Below the pieces are notes generated by a model. That model worked only from the letters and a program-made list of their open reading frames with translations. It ran no database searches and was not told the origin of the DNA. A DNA stretch of 64,000 bases from Ophryocystis elektroscirrha (lineage: Eukaryota; Apicomplexa; Conoidasida; Neogregarinorida; Ophryocystidae), in contig JAQIFP010000026.1 of assembly GCA_030141585.1 (NCBI GenBank), positions 1 to 64,000 of the forward strand, read 5' to 3'. A program made the position numbers and the translations under genes. How positions within the stretch are numbered: the first letter of the stretch is position 1; every line of letters begins with the position of its first letter. Below are positions 24,943-38,741 of this stretch, piece after piece.

Positions 24943-27900
24943 GTAAAGTATAATTTATATAATAATAAAATATAATAATATATAATAGTAATAATATTAC
25001 GATCGATGTATATATGCAATATATATTATTTTATGGTAGTAAATAATTAAATTTTTTTTTACTTGCATATAATAATTTTACAGATGGTTCAATCAGCGAT
25101 TTCGCTTTGCAAAAAAGCAAAATATGTGGGAGTGGGGACATGTGAGTTTATTTACAACATTGAAAATGTACTAAGTTTTAAACTTAATGCTGTAATTTAG
25201 GATAAAGAGTATTTCTTGGAAGTAAATTCTCGTCTTCAAGTGGAACATGTTGTTACTGAAGTTGTTTACGATATAAATCTTGTCGCTGCACAAATCCAAG
25301 TTGCTATGGGTATTCCTCTTTCTGAAATAGAAGATATTAATGTAATCCTTTTTTTTATTGTTAATTTCATAAATTTAGAAAGCTAGGGAGATGAAATGTG
25401 GTCTAATCCACTGTATGGCTGGTCGAATTACCGCTGAACATGCTGAAGCTTCATTCCAACCAACATGTGGACAAGTCTCAGAGTTATATTTCCGGCCGAC
25501 AATGCATTGTTGGGGTTATTTTTCTATAGGAGCCACGGGCAGAGTTCATCAATACGCGGATTCTCAAATAGGACATTTATTTGCCTGGGGAGATAATCGG
25601 GAAAATGCCAGAAAAAATCTTATTATAGGTTTGCGCGGTCTTACGATTAGAGGGGAAATAAGAACCAATATTGAAGCTTTGATGAAAATATTACAAATGG
25701 ATGATTTCATGTAGTAATTTTTTATAAATATATTTATTTGTAGAGAAAATAAAACTTGTACTTCTTGGCTGGAACATACGGTTACTTTTGAAACTCCAAC
25801 ACTTTTTTTGCAAAATAATGAAGAATGTTTACAAGAGTTGCGTGGGGTTTTATTTGCAGCTGCTTATGAAGCATATACTGCTTTTAGCAATAATGAGTCT
25901 GAATTTCTTAGAAAAGTATTATTTGGTTTTTGTTGATTTTTTTTTATAGATAGGCCAAGGTCAATTTTCTCCACCATTGATCATTTCATACAATACACAA
26001 TTAATATACCGAAATTATCGGTTTGACTTGGAGTGTTTATTTACTGGATGCCGTAGAGTAAGCAGTTTTTTTTTTTTTTTTAATTTAAATTTAGATCTCT
26101 GTTAAACTGAACTCAAGTGTTTCTGAAGTTGTTCTTCGCTCAATTTCTGAAACTTGTGCAGATGAAGCAGCAACAGCTGTTTTTTTGATTTCAGGAGGGT
26201 TTGATGGAAGAAGCAGAAGAGTTATATACAAATTTGATTCCACAGGCATGCAAGTAACGTTTGATGGAATGACGTGCACTTTCACAAAAGAAATCAATCC
26301 GACCGAGGTAAAGACAGCATATGCACGAAACATAAAATTATACAGATATATTATGTGCCTGTAATAGGTGTTATTCATTAATTTATGAAGTTCTTTATAT
26401 TTGCTATTTATACGTACATACATTTAGTAATTATAGCATATTGAACGACATTATATATACTGGATATAATTAAGATTTGTACTACATTTATATATAAAAT
26501 GCTCAAATTTGTGCATCTTCTTTATCAAATGTATTAAGCTTATTTTTTTCTTATTCTTCTGTATCTAAAAATGCATACTTATTTAAAGTTATTAAAATAA
26601 TAATAAAATGGTTTGGGTATATTATAGCATAAAGTATAAACATGGGGTTTTATATAGAGAAAGCATACATTCTATGAATAGTTTTATCATTACTTTTATT
26701 ATACATATAATTCCGATTAGGTGCGGGCTCCTTTAAGTGGAAAATTATGCCGATGGCTGATACCAAATGGAGCAAATGTAATGAAGGGACAGACTTATGC
26801 GGAAATTGAGATTATGAAGATGTATATGCAGTTGCAAGTAACGGAGTCAGGAATATTATCGCACGCTTTAGTAAGCAGTCATTAATTTTTCATATTCTCT
26901 TAAAGTCAGAAGGAGCTATTTTCAAAACAGGCGATCTGCTTGCTACTCTAGAGCTACCGGATTCTTACGTGGTGCAGAGTATACAACCATTTGATGGCGT
27001 TTTCCCTAATGTTGAATTACACAAGAAGTCTGATATACGAGATCTTGCAGAGAATTTAAGGTGAAATAAATATATATATATACTGTTATATAATAATTTC
27101 ATTATGAATTTATTGTAGTAAAGATTCATATAATTTATTTATTTATGTGTGACTCCCTTCATTATAATAAAATAAATTTGTTCAAAATTTGCATTTAACA
27201 ATAATATTTTTTTTCTAAAATGATAAAAACAAAGTCATTTTCGTTTATAGAATATATAGAAGAGCATGTGAAAGGTTGAAAAGTGCTTTGGATGGATATT
27301 ACTGCAGTGACGATGACGCACGAGAAGCTTTAATCAATCTATTAGAACGCGTTTTTAATCCTGAAATTCCTAAAGCTGAAATTAAAGAATTGCTGTCCAC
27401 CTTGGAGCCGGAATTACCTTCTTTTATTATCTCGCAGTTTTATGAGTTACTGGAAAAACTTTCTTTAAATAGAGCTTCACTTGATGATAAAACGTCCTCT
27501 CTCCCTAGCATTTTAGAGTCGCTAGATGACTATATTGCAGATAAACCTAATTTAAAGTTACAGGTAGAACAATTAACACAAGTGATATTGAGATTTGAAT
27601 CGGGATCAATTTATATTGCTATTGAGATTATTGTATCTTTATTAAATCATTATTTATCAATTGAAGAAATATTTGACTCCTTTGAATTCGATACACCGTC
27701 AAAAATATTGCTATCTAAAAGAACAGAATTAAATGCTCATCAACTTTCAATAATGGCAAGATCTCATCAAGCTTTATCACAAAAAAACTTAATTATTAAT
27801 TTGATTTTATCCTGTATTAGACAAATACCAGACTGTATGGAAAATTTACATTTATTTTATGACTCTTTACAAAGATTATCAAACTTAACAAAAATTGAAT

Positions 27901-30900
27901 ATTCTCCAGTGTCTCTTAGAGCGAGGCAGCTATTACTTACTAGAAGAAAAAAAACTTTTATTGAAAAAACCATAGCATTTGCGCAATTATTAGAAGTCAA
28001 TATAGATCGAAAGCAAGCAAATACGACAACAGCTGCTGCTGCGGCGGCTACTGCGTTGTCGTCATATAATGTTTCTGGAACTGGTTCTTATCCTTCACAT
28101 ATATTTAATTCTCCAGGCAGCATTAGAAATCAGTTATTGATTTCCGCTGGAACACCCTTAGGCTCTACATCAGCAAATACTTGCAATTTGATGTTTTTAC
28201 CAAATATAGCAGCTTCTCATTCCTCAAACTTTTCTACTATAAATCTATTTAGTAATGTCAAAAATGTAAATTTTCCGCTTACAAATAACTCGAGTAATAC
28301 AGAAAGAGTGCATACATTTAATACAATGTCTGTAAATCCACACTACCTTATACAGACTTACGCTAGTGATATAGAAGAAGCGGGAGACGATACTTTGATC
28401 GCTCTTTTTAGTCACCCCAATAAATTATACAGAAAAGTGGCATGTCAGATATATATATGGAGACATTTTGAAAAGTTTGGATTGCATGATTTACGGGTTT
28501 GCTGTAATGGAGAAAGCTGGATTTTTCAGCCTAATTCAAAGCAAGAATTTGCTGTTCAGGAATATCAAAACTACCAGAAACAAGGAGTTGAGAGAAATAT
28601 ATGCTCAAAAATGGATGAATATATGTTTAGAAGTGTACCAGCAACTCCTCATGACGCGGACTTTACTGAAGTACTTTACGAAGAGTCTACGGCACAAAGA
28701 GTTAATCAACTGTTAGCTGTTTGGGTCTGCTCAGCTGTCCTTAGTTACGATTATCTTTCTAGAACTTGTGATGTGTAAGTTGTATTTACACGGTGTATAT
28801 ATTCACAACTGTTATTTTTATAAAGTATTTAAACTTACGTTATTCAGAATTTTGAAAGACAGATGCTTATCCACTCAAAAAAGTAAAACAGGAGTTACAG
28901 ATGGTAAATTCTAAAGATTTTAACTTTATTCTCAGATGCTTTCAAACAGCAACAACTCAATTATGGATTGGACGTTGAGTCGCGTCTACATCACATGCTC
29001 AATGCTTTCTCTGGAGCTCCCAGTGGCGGTAATTTTAAATAAAATATTATATCTTTCAATAATTGATGAACATATAAGTATTTCGGCATTTTGTACCATA
29101 TTAATAGCATTACGTATCGTAATACAAAAATATTATATATACAGACTATATTTATATAAATCTATTTTACGCATGTACTATCATAAGATTTAAAATATTT
29201 AGTATTATACATATTAATTTATGGATATAGTTTTAAATATATACCCATATATTATTTCTATCTATATATATATAGTATATATACATATATGTATATATAC
29301 TTTCATATATATACATATATGTGTTTAATTCACCTGTGTATATATACATATAGATATAGATAGATATATGTGTATTTATCTTTTAATCGGCACTAAAACA
29401 TATATAGATACACAATCTAAAGATGATTATTGTTTGCACATTTATTAATACATATATATATATATATATATTTATAGATATTTATGTATGAATTTAGTTG
29501 TAAATAAAACAAGTTTTTGTATATAACTTCAAACTATCAGAAATATACATGAATAATGATATTAATAATAAGAATTATTAAATATAAATATTTTTTTTTC
29601 AAATGATAATATATAACAGTATTGTAAAAGTCATTTATATTGTATCGTGTTTTTATTAGTTTTAAATTCCTATAATTTTAATTTTTTTAGGTAGAAGTCA
29701 ACTAATGGTTGCTATGGCGTTTCAGTCTTCGGAACATTTTAGTGTAAGCGTCAGATTTTGAATATATTTTAGACTATGCTCGACAACTGTCTTGACGAGT
29801 ATTCTTCCTTACAGTCTTATATGCCTTCATCTCCCCCCACTGTAGATGGAAAAGTTTTAATGATTTTTATTTCCGACGTCCAAGATTTTACTTCATCAAC
29901 GGAATTCGAGAATTCAACAGTACATTGTTATTCGTGGCTCGAACAAGAGATTCAAAAAAGAAGTAACCGTTTAGCGGAGCTCGATTTTCAAGTGATTGCT
30001 TTTGCGTTTTTGATGGGTCGAACTCCGTTCGACGTAAAAACAAACAACAGACCAATTAGTCGCTCATCAATTAATTATTGGGACAGGGTTTCAGACATGT
30101 TAGTAGAAGAGTCAAGACCCAATAAAACATTTTGCTTATTAGAAGATCAAGAAAATCATAATAAACCTTGTATTTCAGAAGCTGTTGTAGACGCAAAACA
30201 GGACGTTTGGAAAAAATGTCCCGATATCACGAAGCTCTTAAATGATCGAGCGATTTTGGATTTAGATTTGTTTGCACCCCGCTACATGTACTTCAGAAAC
30301 ATAAGAGCATTACCGTCTGTATTTTCTTCAGCGGAAGACATTGATGAAGAAAGTTCGCTACCTGAAGGGTCATTAATAGATACATGTCACAACTTCACAG
30401 ATAACGCGGATCATAAAGAATTGCCAGGATTTGTAAGTAAATATTGCGAGTAGATTAATTATTATCAGAGTTGCGTGTAATTAGCTGTACCAAAGATTTA
30501 TATGATGAATTTACTTTGAATATATTGTATTTTTGTAATATTAATTAAATAATAATTAGTAGCTGTTAAACCATACAAATTTTGATTGTTTCAGAAATGT
30601 TGTCCACTATACGTGGAAGAAGTTTTGCTTAGAAATGTAGTCTGTTCACAATTCGGACACTTAGAGCTTCAAAGACTTATTCGATTTCATGTTAATCCAA
30701 TACCTACTGCGGCACCATTTATTCGAATATTCGAGGCTTCGCCCAAGATGCTGTCCCAAAACCGTTTTCCGTCGAAGCAAAGCAAAAATGCACGCTTGTT
30801 TGTGCGTATATTAGTCCAAGTTAAATTGAAGCATGATGAAGAAGACGCTTGTTCTGAGTTAGAAAAAGCTTTTGTTACTGGACTTAATGCGCTTGAATCC

Positions 30901-33900
30901 GCTCAAAAAACTTGTTTTACTGTTAATTCTCACGCTTCTCCTAATCATCACGTTTTGATGAATGTCGGTCTTTACTGTTCGCAAGACTTAACCCGCCAAA
31001 TTTCTCCAGCGGTCATAGAAACAGTTGTATCTATCATTTCAACCCGTTATTGTTCAAGATTAATAAATCAAAGAATAGGAACTGTTGAGTTACGATTTGC
31101 TCAAACACCTCATTCAGGTAATACTTATTATTATTGATTATATTACTGTATGAAAAAACGTGTACATATCGATATATATATATGTATATGGGTATATACA
31201 CATATATATACATATATGTATGTATATATATATTGAGTTACATGTATATATATATACATATTGAGTTACATATATATATATACATATTGAGGTACATATA
31301 TATATATATACATATTGAGTTGCATATATATATATATATTAAGTTACAATTTATTACATGCTGATAAATAAACATATAATAAGTAAATAAGTAAGCATAA
31401 ATGTAAATAAGTAAGCATTTTCGTGCTTTAAATTTTTATAATCAATCTTAGAAAATGAAATGTTTGTTCCTATACGAGTGATTATAACAAACCCGACTCA
31501 GCAATCCATAAGAATTCAAAAATATGTAGAGATATCAGACCCAACTACAGGAGAACTTGTTTATTCTGCTTTAGACGCCACAGACACTTTATCAGTTTCC
31601 GTTAAACAGCCAAATCATTCTTTCTCTAATCAAACACCGATGTATATGCCTATGAGAAATACTCAGACGGATTCTTCGTATGATGGCACTTTTGTTAACA
31701 CTCCTCATCCTCTTTCAGGGCCTTTAGATGAAAAAAGAGCGTTTGCTGCTTCTCTCTCTACCATATATATATACGATTTTCTCGAATTATTTGAGGAAGC
31801 CATTAAGAAAACATGGAGAATGTGCCCAAAATATTTTGTTCCGGGATATAGTAATAAGAACTCCAATATATTGTCTAGGGCAGCGAATACTAATTCCACT
31901 ATAAATCATTCTAATATAATAGAAAATACTAATAATAAAGGTTTAAATATATATTCCAATAATTTAAATTCAAACGTAGGAGAGAACTTTAATACTATGT
32001 CATATAACAACAATGCGACACATCCTCATTTTGCCAACAGTAATGAAAACGAAAACTTATACACCCTCTACAGTATACGGGAAAGCTATGCGAATTCTAC
32101 AGATTCTGTGTATAATCCTCCCAATACTTTCTTACCAGACAAAGTTTTGGAATCAATTGAACTGATTCTTAATCCTAACGGAAGCTGTCTCCAAGAAGTT
32201 GTTAGAGAACCGGGTCAAAATAATATAGGAATGGTAGCATGGAGAGTTTTTATGCGTACACCTGAGTTTCCTCGGGGACGGCGTATTATTTTGATTGGAA
32301 ATGATGTAACATTTGAGATGGGAACATTTGGCGTCAAAGAAGACCTATTATTTCAAAGAGCTTCTGAATTAGCTCGAAAAGAAGGCATACCACGCATTTA
32401 CGTTGCTGTAAATTCTGGTGCTAGAATGGGCTTGGCAGAAGAGGTACAAAAATGTATGAATGTTGAATGGGTGAATCCTGAACAACCTAGTTTAGGTTTC
32501 AAATATTTATACCTTACAGAAGAAGATTATGCTTTATTACATAAGAAAAATTCTGTAGTAGCAGAACCTGTTATTAACTCGAACGGCCAACGCGTTTACA
32601 AACTAACAACAGTTATAGGCTCGGAACTTGGGCTAGGAATTGAAAATTTAATGGGTTCTGGATTGATTGCAGGAGAAACGTCTCGTGCTTACAATTCAAC
32701 GGTCACAATTACTTATGTTACTGGCAGAGATGTCGGCATTGGAGCGTATGTTACTCGATTGGGACAACGAGTGATACAAAAAGTTTCAAGTGCTCCAATT
32801 CTTTTAACAGGATATCAAGCACTGAATAGATTAATTGGTCGAAATGTATATTGTTCGAACGATGAGTTAGGAGGTTCAGATATAATGGCATCCAATGGAG
32901 TAACGCATATAATTGTACAGCATGATTCTCAAGGATGTGAAGAAATAATTAAATGGCTTTCTTACATCCCCGAGCACAGAGACGGAGCACTTCCAATTAA
33001 AGTTGATCCAACGGATCCTATAAATAGAGAAGTGTCGTATACAATAAACAGCTTAACGGAAGATCCAAGATTAATGTTAACAGGATGTACAGATACTACA
33101 GGAAAATGGCTCGGAGGCCTTGTAGACAGAAACAGTTTCAGAGAAGTTTTGGCAGATTGGGCGAAATCAGTTGTTGTCGGAAGAGCACGACTAGGTGGAA
33201 TTCCTATTGGTGTCATAACAGTCGAAACTCGAGTCACTGAAACATTAATCCCAGCAGATCCCGCACTTACTTCTTCTACAGAAACCAAACTTATTCGAGC
33301 AGGCCAAGTTTGGTTTCCGGATTCTGCCTATAAAACAGCTCAAGCCATATCCGACTTTGATAAAGAGGAAATACCCCTGATTATTTTGGCAAATTGGAGA
33401 GGATTTTCTGGAGGAAGAAGGGATATGTTTTTCGAGGTAACATAGCCTTTATTTATATTTATTAATACTTACTATTTGCATACAAGAACATAAATTATTG
33501 ATTTGACGTATTTATATAAATAAATATATATATGTGTACATGCGAATACACAATAAATTATATATTATGTAAACTTTATAGTACTAAATAAACTTTACTC
33601 TAACTGTATTATTATACAGGTACTCAATTATACATATATGTAGATGCAACGGTACATTTGAAATATATAAAAATATAAAAAATTTATATATAAGCTTATA
33701 TTTATAAAAAAATTGTTTAATCTATAACTATTTAGACGTTATACTGTTCTCAATCATTTAGACATATATGTAAGAAATTAGCACTTTCAAATGGTGAATG
33801 CATTCATTTTTCTAGGTATTGAAATTTGGCAGTTTTATTGTGGACGCCCTAGTAAAATTTCGTCAGCCGTGTATTGTTTACATACCTCCTAAAGCTGAAT

Positions 33901-34440
33901 TGCGTGGAGGTGCTTGGGTGGTTCTTGATTTAAGAATAAACTCAAACTTCATGTCTATGTTTGCAGCTCCAGACTCACGTGGAGGCGTACTAGAACCTTC
34001 AGCCACAGTGGAAATAAAATATCGTGGAAAAGCTTTGTCTAAATTAGCTGATAGACTCGATCCAAAATTGAAACAGTATTCGATTGAAGATGCTGCACTA
34101 GCACATGACGGGGTACCCGTAGACGACCCCAAACGTCAACTATTGAAAGAAAAACGAGAAGAACGGCTTTCTACTTTGCTACCAATATATAAGCAGGTCT
34201 GTCATAACTTTTCATTATAAAATATTATAAACATTATTATTTGTTATAAATTTATAAATAAATCTATATCTGTACAATATGTGTTATAACGCATAATTAT
34301 TATTGAAAATATTTACACAAAATTTATGTTTTTACTTTATATATATTATGTATACTATTTATATATACAAACCTTTATAAAGGTAATTATTATAATAATT
34401 ATTATTATAATAATTATTATTATAATTATTATTATTATTA

Positions 34441-34478
<38 letters not shown>

Positions 34479-35141
34479 GTGTAATATGGTTCATATTTTA
34501 TGTATTTAATATTGATACATGTAATAAATAAGATATGCTTGATATATTATTTTAATAATTAAAAAATTATCAAAAGATAATATAAGCAAGTATCTACTTT
34601 AAAATATATTTTGTTTTAAATAGGTTGCCGCTTATTTTGCCGATTTGCACGACACTGCTGTGCGAATGAAAAGTAAATCTGCCATAATCGAAATAGTTCC
34701 ATGGGACAAATCTCGTCAATTTTTTTACTGGACACTAAGAAAACAACTCATTTTGTTTAATTTAAGACTAGAGGTACTAAATTACTTTTTATCATTTTCA
34801 TTTAGATTATGAAAGCGAATCCCACTTTGGGACTCGAATCCGCCGAAAAATTAATATATAATTGGGCTGCAGAATCTGGACATGTTTTTGAATGTCCTCA
34901 AATATCGAGCAATCTTACAACAACTATGAATATGAACGCTCTATTTGTTAATTGGGCTTGTCATTCACTTGTAGATATTAGTCGACGGCTGTCCCAATTA
35001 AAGAAAGATTATTTGAAAGAACAAGTCATAAATATTTGCCGCAAAACACCTGGGTTAATTATAGAAGCTATCCGAGCTTTAGCGCCAAATATAGATTCTA
35101 ACACACTTTCAAAATTATGTTCTAATAATTTCTCTCAATGA
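22653..35141 (+). CDS. ACC: Multidomain acetyl-CoA carboxylase (homomeric type)
   Basis: Catalyses ATP-dependent carboxylation of acetyl-CoA to malonyl-CoA, the committed step of fatty acid synthesis or elongation. About 22 exons and roughly 2,700 residues. Biotin carboxylase comes first: [12 protein letters not shown], the ATP-grasp glycine loop [30 protein letters not shown] and [11 protein letters not shown]. The biotinyl domain has EIEIMKM with the acceptor lysine (near 26815). A central domain (27251-31117) follows, then carboxyltransferase: [60 protein letters not shown] and [11 protein letters not shown]. Low-complexity inserts sit in the central domain (alanine/threonine run near 28030) and near the start of the CT domain (Asn-rich, 31860-32130). 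The start [15 protein letters not shown] has no signal peptide or plastid leader, favouring a cytosolic enzyme. The EVNPRLQVEH proline is serine here. Confidence 0.95.
31140..31345. repeat. Imperfect ~30-bp tandem repeat in an ACC intron
   Basis: Four to five copies of a unit built from a TA run plus CATATTGAGTTACAT lie within the intron 31118-31450. The long I/Y-rich open frame at 31134 arises only from this repeat. Confidence 0.8.
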
Positions 35142-35502
35142 CCTAATTAATGTTATCAATTTTTTTCTTATACTGTATTATATCATGTAGCAGGTTGTTT
35201 TATTTTTACTTTTTCTTAAGAAATTTGTATTTGTGTGTTTTAATTTGGATATATATTAAGAATGATTATGAGTGGGTGCTAGAAAGAAAAAAAAAAAAAA
35301 AAAAAGAAATTATTTAGTTAGTTAAATATATAGCTATGTATTCAAACGCAAGCCTCGTAACTATCTTTTTTCAACTATATGTCTGTAATAAGAGTTTTCT
35401 AGATAATTTGTGCCATAATTATAATGGTTTTTGAATTATTACGAATATTATTTTCTACTGTGGGTTTTTAGTCTATCCGGAACAATTTTTTATAACGAAA
35501 AA
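35142..35502. other. Intergenic spacer between ACC and CCT4
   Basis: AT-rich spacer between two same-strand genes, containing a 20-base A-run near 35290. Either 5' UTR or promoter of CCT4 occupies the right part. A non-coding leader exon is possible but cannot be shown. Confidence 0.45.
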
Positions 35503-36173
35503 ATGTCAAGTGGATTAAAAGTTCAACAGCCTTCAAAAGAAACTTCATCACGGAATGAAGCTGGTAAATCCGTTCGCCAGCAAAACATTGTTGCTGCAAA
35601 AGGTATTTTTAATGCTTTTTTTTACAGTTTTCAGCCATTGCCGATACAATCAAAGCTAGTTTGGGCCCAAGAGGGATGGATAAAATGGTACCAAAAATTA
35701 TTTTTTTAATAAAATTATTAGATTATAGATAAAAATGACGTTATAATCACAAATGATGGTGCTACCATATTGAAAGAAATGAAAGTTGCTCATCCTGCAG
35801 GCAGAATGGTACTTTTTTTTTTTTTTTATTATGTTTAGTTAGTAGAAATGTCTCGTTCTCAAGATACCGAAGTTGGTGATGGAACAACATCTGTCGTTTT
35901 AATTGCGGGAGCGCTTTTAGAGGCTGCAAACCAACTTCTTAGTCGTGGACTTCACCCACAAAGCATTTCTGAAGGATTTAGAATGGCTTCCGAAAAAGTA
36001 AAAAAAAAAAATCCTTATCATAAAACAGGCAATTGAAGTTTTAAATAACATGTCCATTCCCGTTGATATTAATGATTATCAAAATCTATGCAAAGCTGCA
36101 ACTACAGCTCTAAACTCTAAAGTAGTCTCTCAAAACTCTGCAATGCTTGCACCAATGGCTGTGGACGCTGTAT

Positions 36174-36205
<32 letters not shown>

Positions 36206-38032
36206 TTAGGTTATTGATATTGAAACAGCAACAAACGTAGATTTACGCAATATTCGCATTGTGAAAAAACTTTGTGGAACTGTAGAAGATACAGAAATAA
36301 TAGATGGTTTAGTTTTTACCGATAAAAAGGTTTCTCGTGTTGCTGGAGGCCCAACAAAAATTACAAATGCTAAAATTGGTCTCATTCAATTTTGCTTGTC
36401 TCCACCAAAAACTGATATGGAAAATAATATTACAATTTCTGTAAGTGTTATTATGAATCATAGGTTTTTTTTTTTTTTTTTTGTTTGAAAATGAAGCTTG
36501 ATATCTTTTTTTTATATAGCTATTCTTTTTTTAGAATCATTTTAGTTTCGAGTCCTAGTTAACGTAGTTTAGATTTTGTTGACTATTATAATTCAAATAG
36601 CGTCATTTTAACTAGTTTTCGTTTTAGAGTTACCAAGCAATGGACCGATTACTTCGAGAAGAAAGAATCTTGATAGCAACAATGGTCAAGAAAATAGCCA
36701 AGACAGGCTGTAATGTTCTTTTAATTCAAAAATCGATTCTACGGGATGCTATTAGCAGCCTCGCATTAGACTATTTGGCAAAGATGAAAATATTAGTAGT
36801 CAAAGATATCGAGAGAGATGACGTGGAGTTTATATGCCAGGTTTAATTTACAAAAAAAAAAAAAAAAGTTATAGACTTTGAATTGTGAACCTATAGCTTC
36901 TCTAGATCATTTTACCGAAGATCGATTAGGATCAGCTGATATTGTTGCTGACGAGTTCTTAACCGATGGAAGCCGAATCACCAAAATAAAAGGAGTTCCA
37001 GGACAAAAAACTTTATCTATTTTAGTTCGAGCCTCAAATAACTTGGTAAAAAATTAAAAAAAAAAAAAAAAAAAAAAATTAGATGCTTGATGAAATAGAA
37101 AGGTCCATGCGTGATGCATTATGTGTAGTTCGGAGTCTTGTAATCAAAAAAGCATTACTGCCGGGTGGTGGTGCGCCAGAAATAGAGATGTCTTTAAGAT
37201 TAGACGAATGGTATTTCAAGGTTTGTTTTCCATAGTTTTTAGGGCTCGCACTTTAGAGGGAAGTGCTTCCATATGTGTCAGAGCTTACGCTGAAGCACTT
37301 GAAATAATTCCTTATACTCTTGCAGAGAATGGTGGATTGAAGCCAATACAAATAGTGAGCGAATTAAGGCATTTTCATGCTACTGGAAAAGCTCATACTG
37401 GAATCAACGTCAAACATGTAAGAAATTTAATAATAATGCACACATTAATTATAAACAGCATTTAATCTGCTTTCAAATTTATTTATGGTTGTGTATGTTT
37501 TAATTATTTTTTTACATATATAAATTTGTATATATATACGGTATATATATGTTTTTATATATATGTGTTTATAGATATGTGTATATATATACGTGTTAAT
37601 TTATGTGTGTATATATATATATATATATTTATATTATTGAGTATATATACGTATATATATATGTATAAATGTATGTTTACATATATGTATATACATATAT
37701 TCATGTTTATGTGTATATATATATATATATTTGTATATATCTATGTGTATGTGTATATATATATGTGCATATATGTAATAATGTAAATTATTTATTTTAA
37801 TACATGCTTATTTTACTAATAATAAAGTATATATTATGACTTATATAAATACTTATATAAAATCATATTTTAAAACATCTAGGGTGCAATATCTGATATG
37901 ATCGAGAAAAACGTTGTACAACCTTTACTGTGCTCTACCTCAGCTATTCAACTGGCAACTGAAACTGTTATCGTTATTTTGAAAATTGACGATATAGTGA
38001 GAATAAATAATGTGCTATATAAATGTTATTAG
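35503..38032 (+). CDS. CCT4: T-complex protein 1 subunit delta (CCT4)
   Basis: Subunit of the cytosolic group II chaperonin TRiC that folds actin, tubulin and WD proteins. Begins [20 protein letters not shown]. Chaperonin motifs in order: [33 protein letters not shown], the ATPase loop [51 protein letters not shown], and [13 protein letters not shown] with the nucleotide-binding glycines. [20 protein letters not shown] and the AHPAGRM segment match the delta subunit rather than other CCT subunits. At least ten short introns interrupt it, one being GT-A(n)-TTAG of 31 nt (36179-36209). A 0.45-kb TA-rich intron precedes the last exon ([16 protein letters not shown]). The C-terminus ends [14 protein letters not shown]. 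Confidence 0.96.
37500..37795. repeat. TA/TG microsatellite in CCT4 intron
   Basis: Degenerate TATATA/TGTATA sequence filling most of the last intron of CCT4 (about 37420-37883). The 86-codon open frame across it is a by-product. Confidence 0.85.
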
Positions 38033-38157
38033 GTTTTAACTCGTTAATTTTTTTAAAAAAAAAAAAAAAAACTTGATTGCATTATTGTGCAAAGTAAATA
38101 AACTTTAAATTAGAATATATTTCAATATGCCGGAACATTGACTGTTTCCATGAACAC

Positions 38158-38625
38158 ATGAATTATTTTGAAAGTGGTCATAGACGACCACAGTACATTT
38201 TTTCTGAGTATGAACCACAAATAAAAAAAAGAAGAAACCAAGAAGCTTTAGAACATATTTTCACGAAAAAAAGGCCTTTCGATAGTACTTATGTACCCGA
38301 ATCTTCTAAACGAGTAGAAATTGACGATTCAAGTCTCGCACTAGAATCAACTGATACCGAAATGATTAACTTAGATCCCGTTGGCCAAGAGCTGATTCCC
38401 TATGAAGGACCGAAATTGCATCCCATACTTGAAATAGCCAAAAATATGTTCAACGCTGATTCTATATCTGCAATTAGATGTGCCATGTATAGTCCATATA
38501 CTGGAATGATGCCTAAAACAGAAAAAAAACCTGAGGAATCAAAGCAACTGGTGGTTCCTGCTATATGCCCTCCTCCAGATTGGGACTTGACTTCAAAATC
38601 TAATGAAGATTTTTCTTTATACTAA
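38158..38625 (+). CDS. Small unknown protein with basic N-terminus
   Basis: Intact 155-residue frame starting MNYFESGHRRPQY. It carries a basic cluster (QIKKRRNQEAL) that could be a nuclear localisation signal, then an acidic middle, and ends with a proline stretch (VVPAICPPPDWDLTSKSNED). No domain was recognised. Codon use is like that of the neighbouring genes rather than of intergenic open frames, which supports it being real. It begins 126 bp after CCT4, on the same strand. The frame is open for about 50 nt upstream without another ATG, so an additional 5' exon cannot be excluded. Confidence 0.6.
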   Translation: MNYFESGHRRPQYIFSEYEPQIKKRRNQEALEHIFTKKRPFDSTYVPESSKRVEIDDSSLALESTDTEMINLDPVGQELIPYEGPKLHPILEIAKNMFNADSISAIRCAMYSPYTGMMPKTEKKPEESKQLVVPAICPPPDWDLTSKSNEDFSLY

Positions 38626-38741
38626 AAGTTTTATCCTCCTTTTTATCAAGTGATTTTTTTTTTATCTTCGTTTATATAATCTAAACTTCTTCCCGATTGA
38701 ATTTTTTAATATTCAATATAATTTATGACTATACTTATTGC

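Noticed and set aside
31134..31364. 76-codon frame rich in Y and I
   Set aside because: TA-rich repeat in an ACC intron between two well-supported exons.
37526..37786. 86-codon hydrophobic frame
   Set aside because: Microsatellite within the last CCT4 intron.
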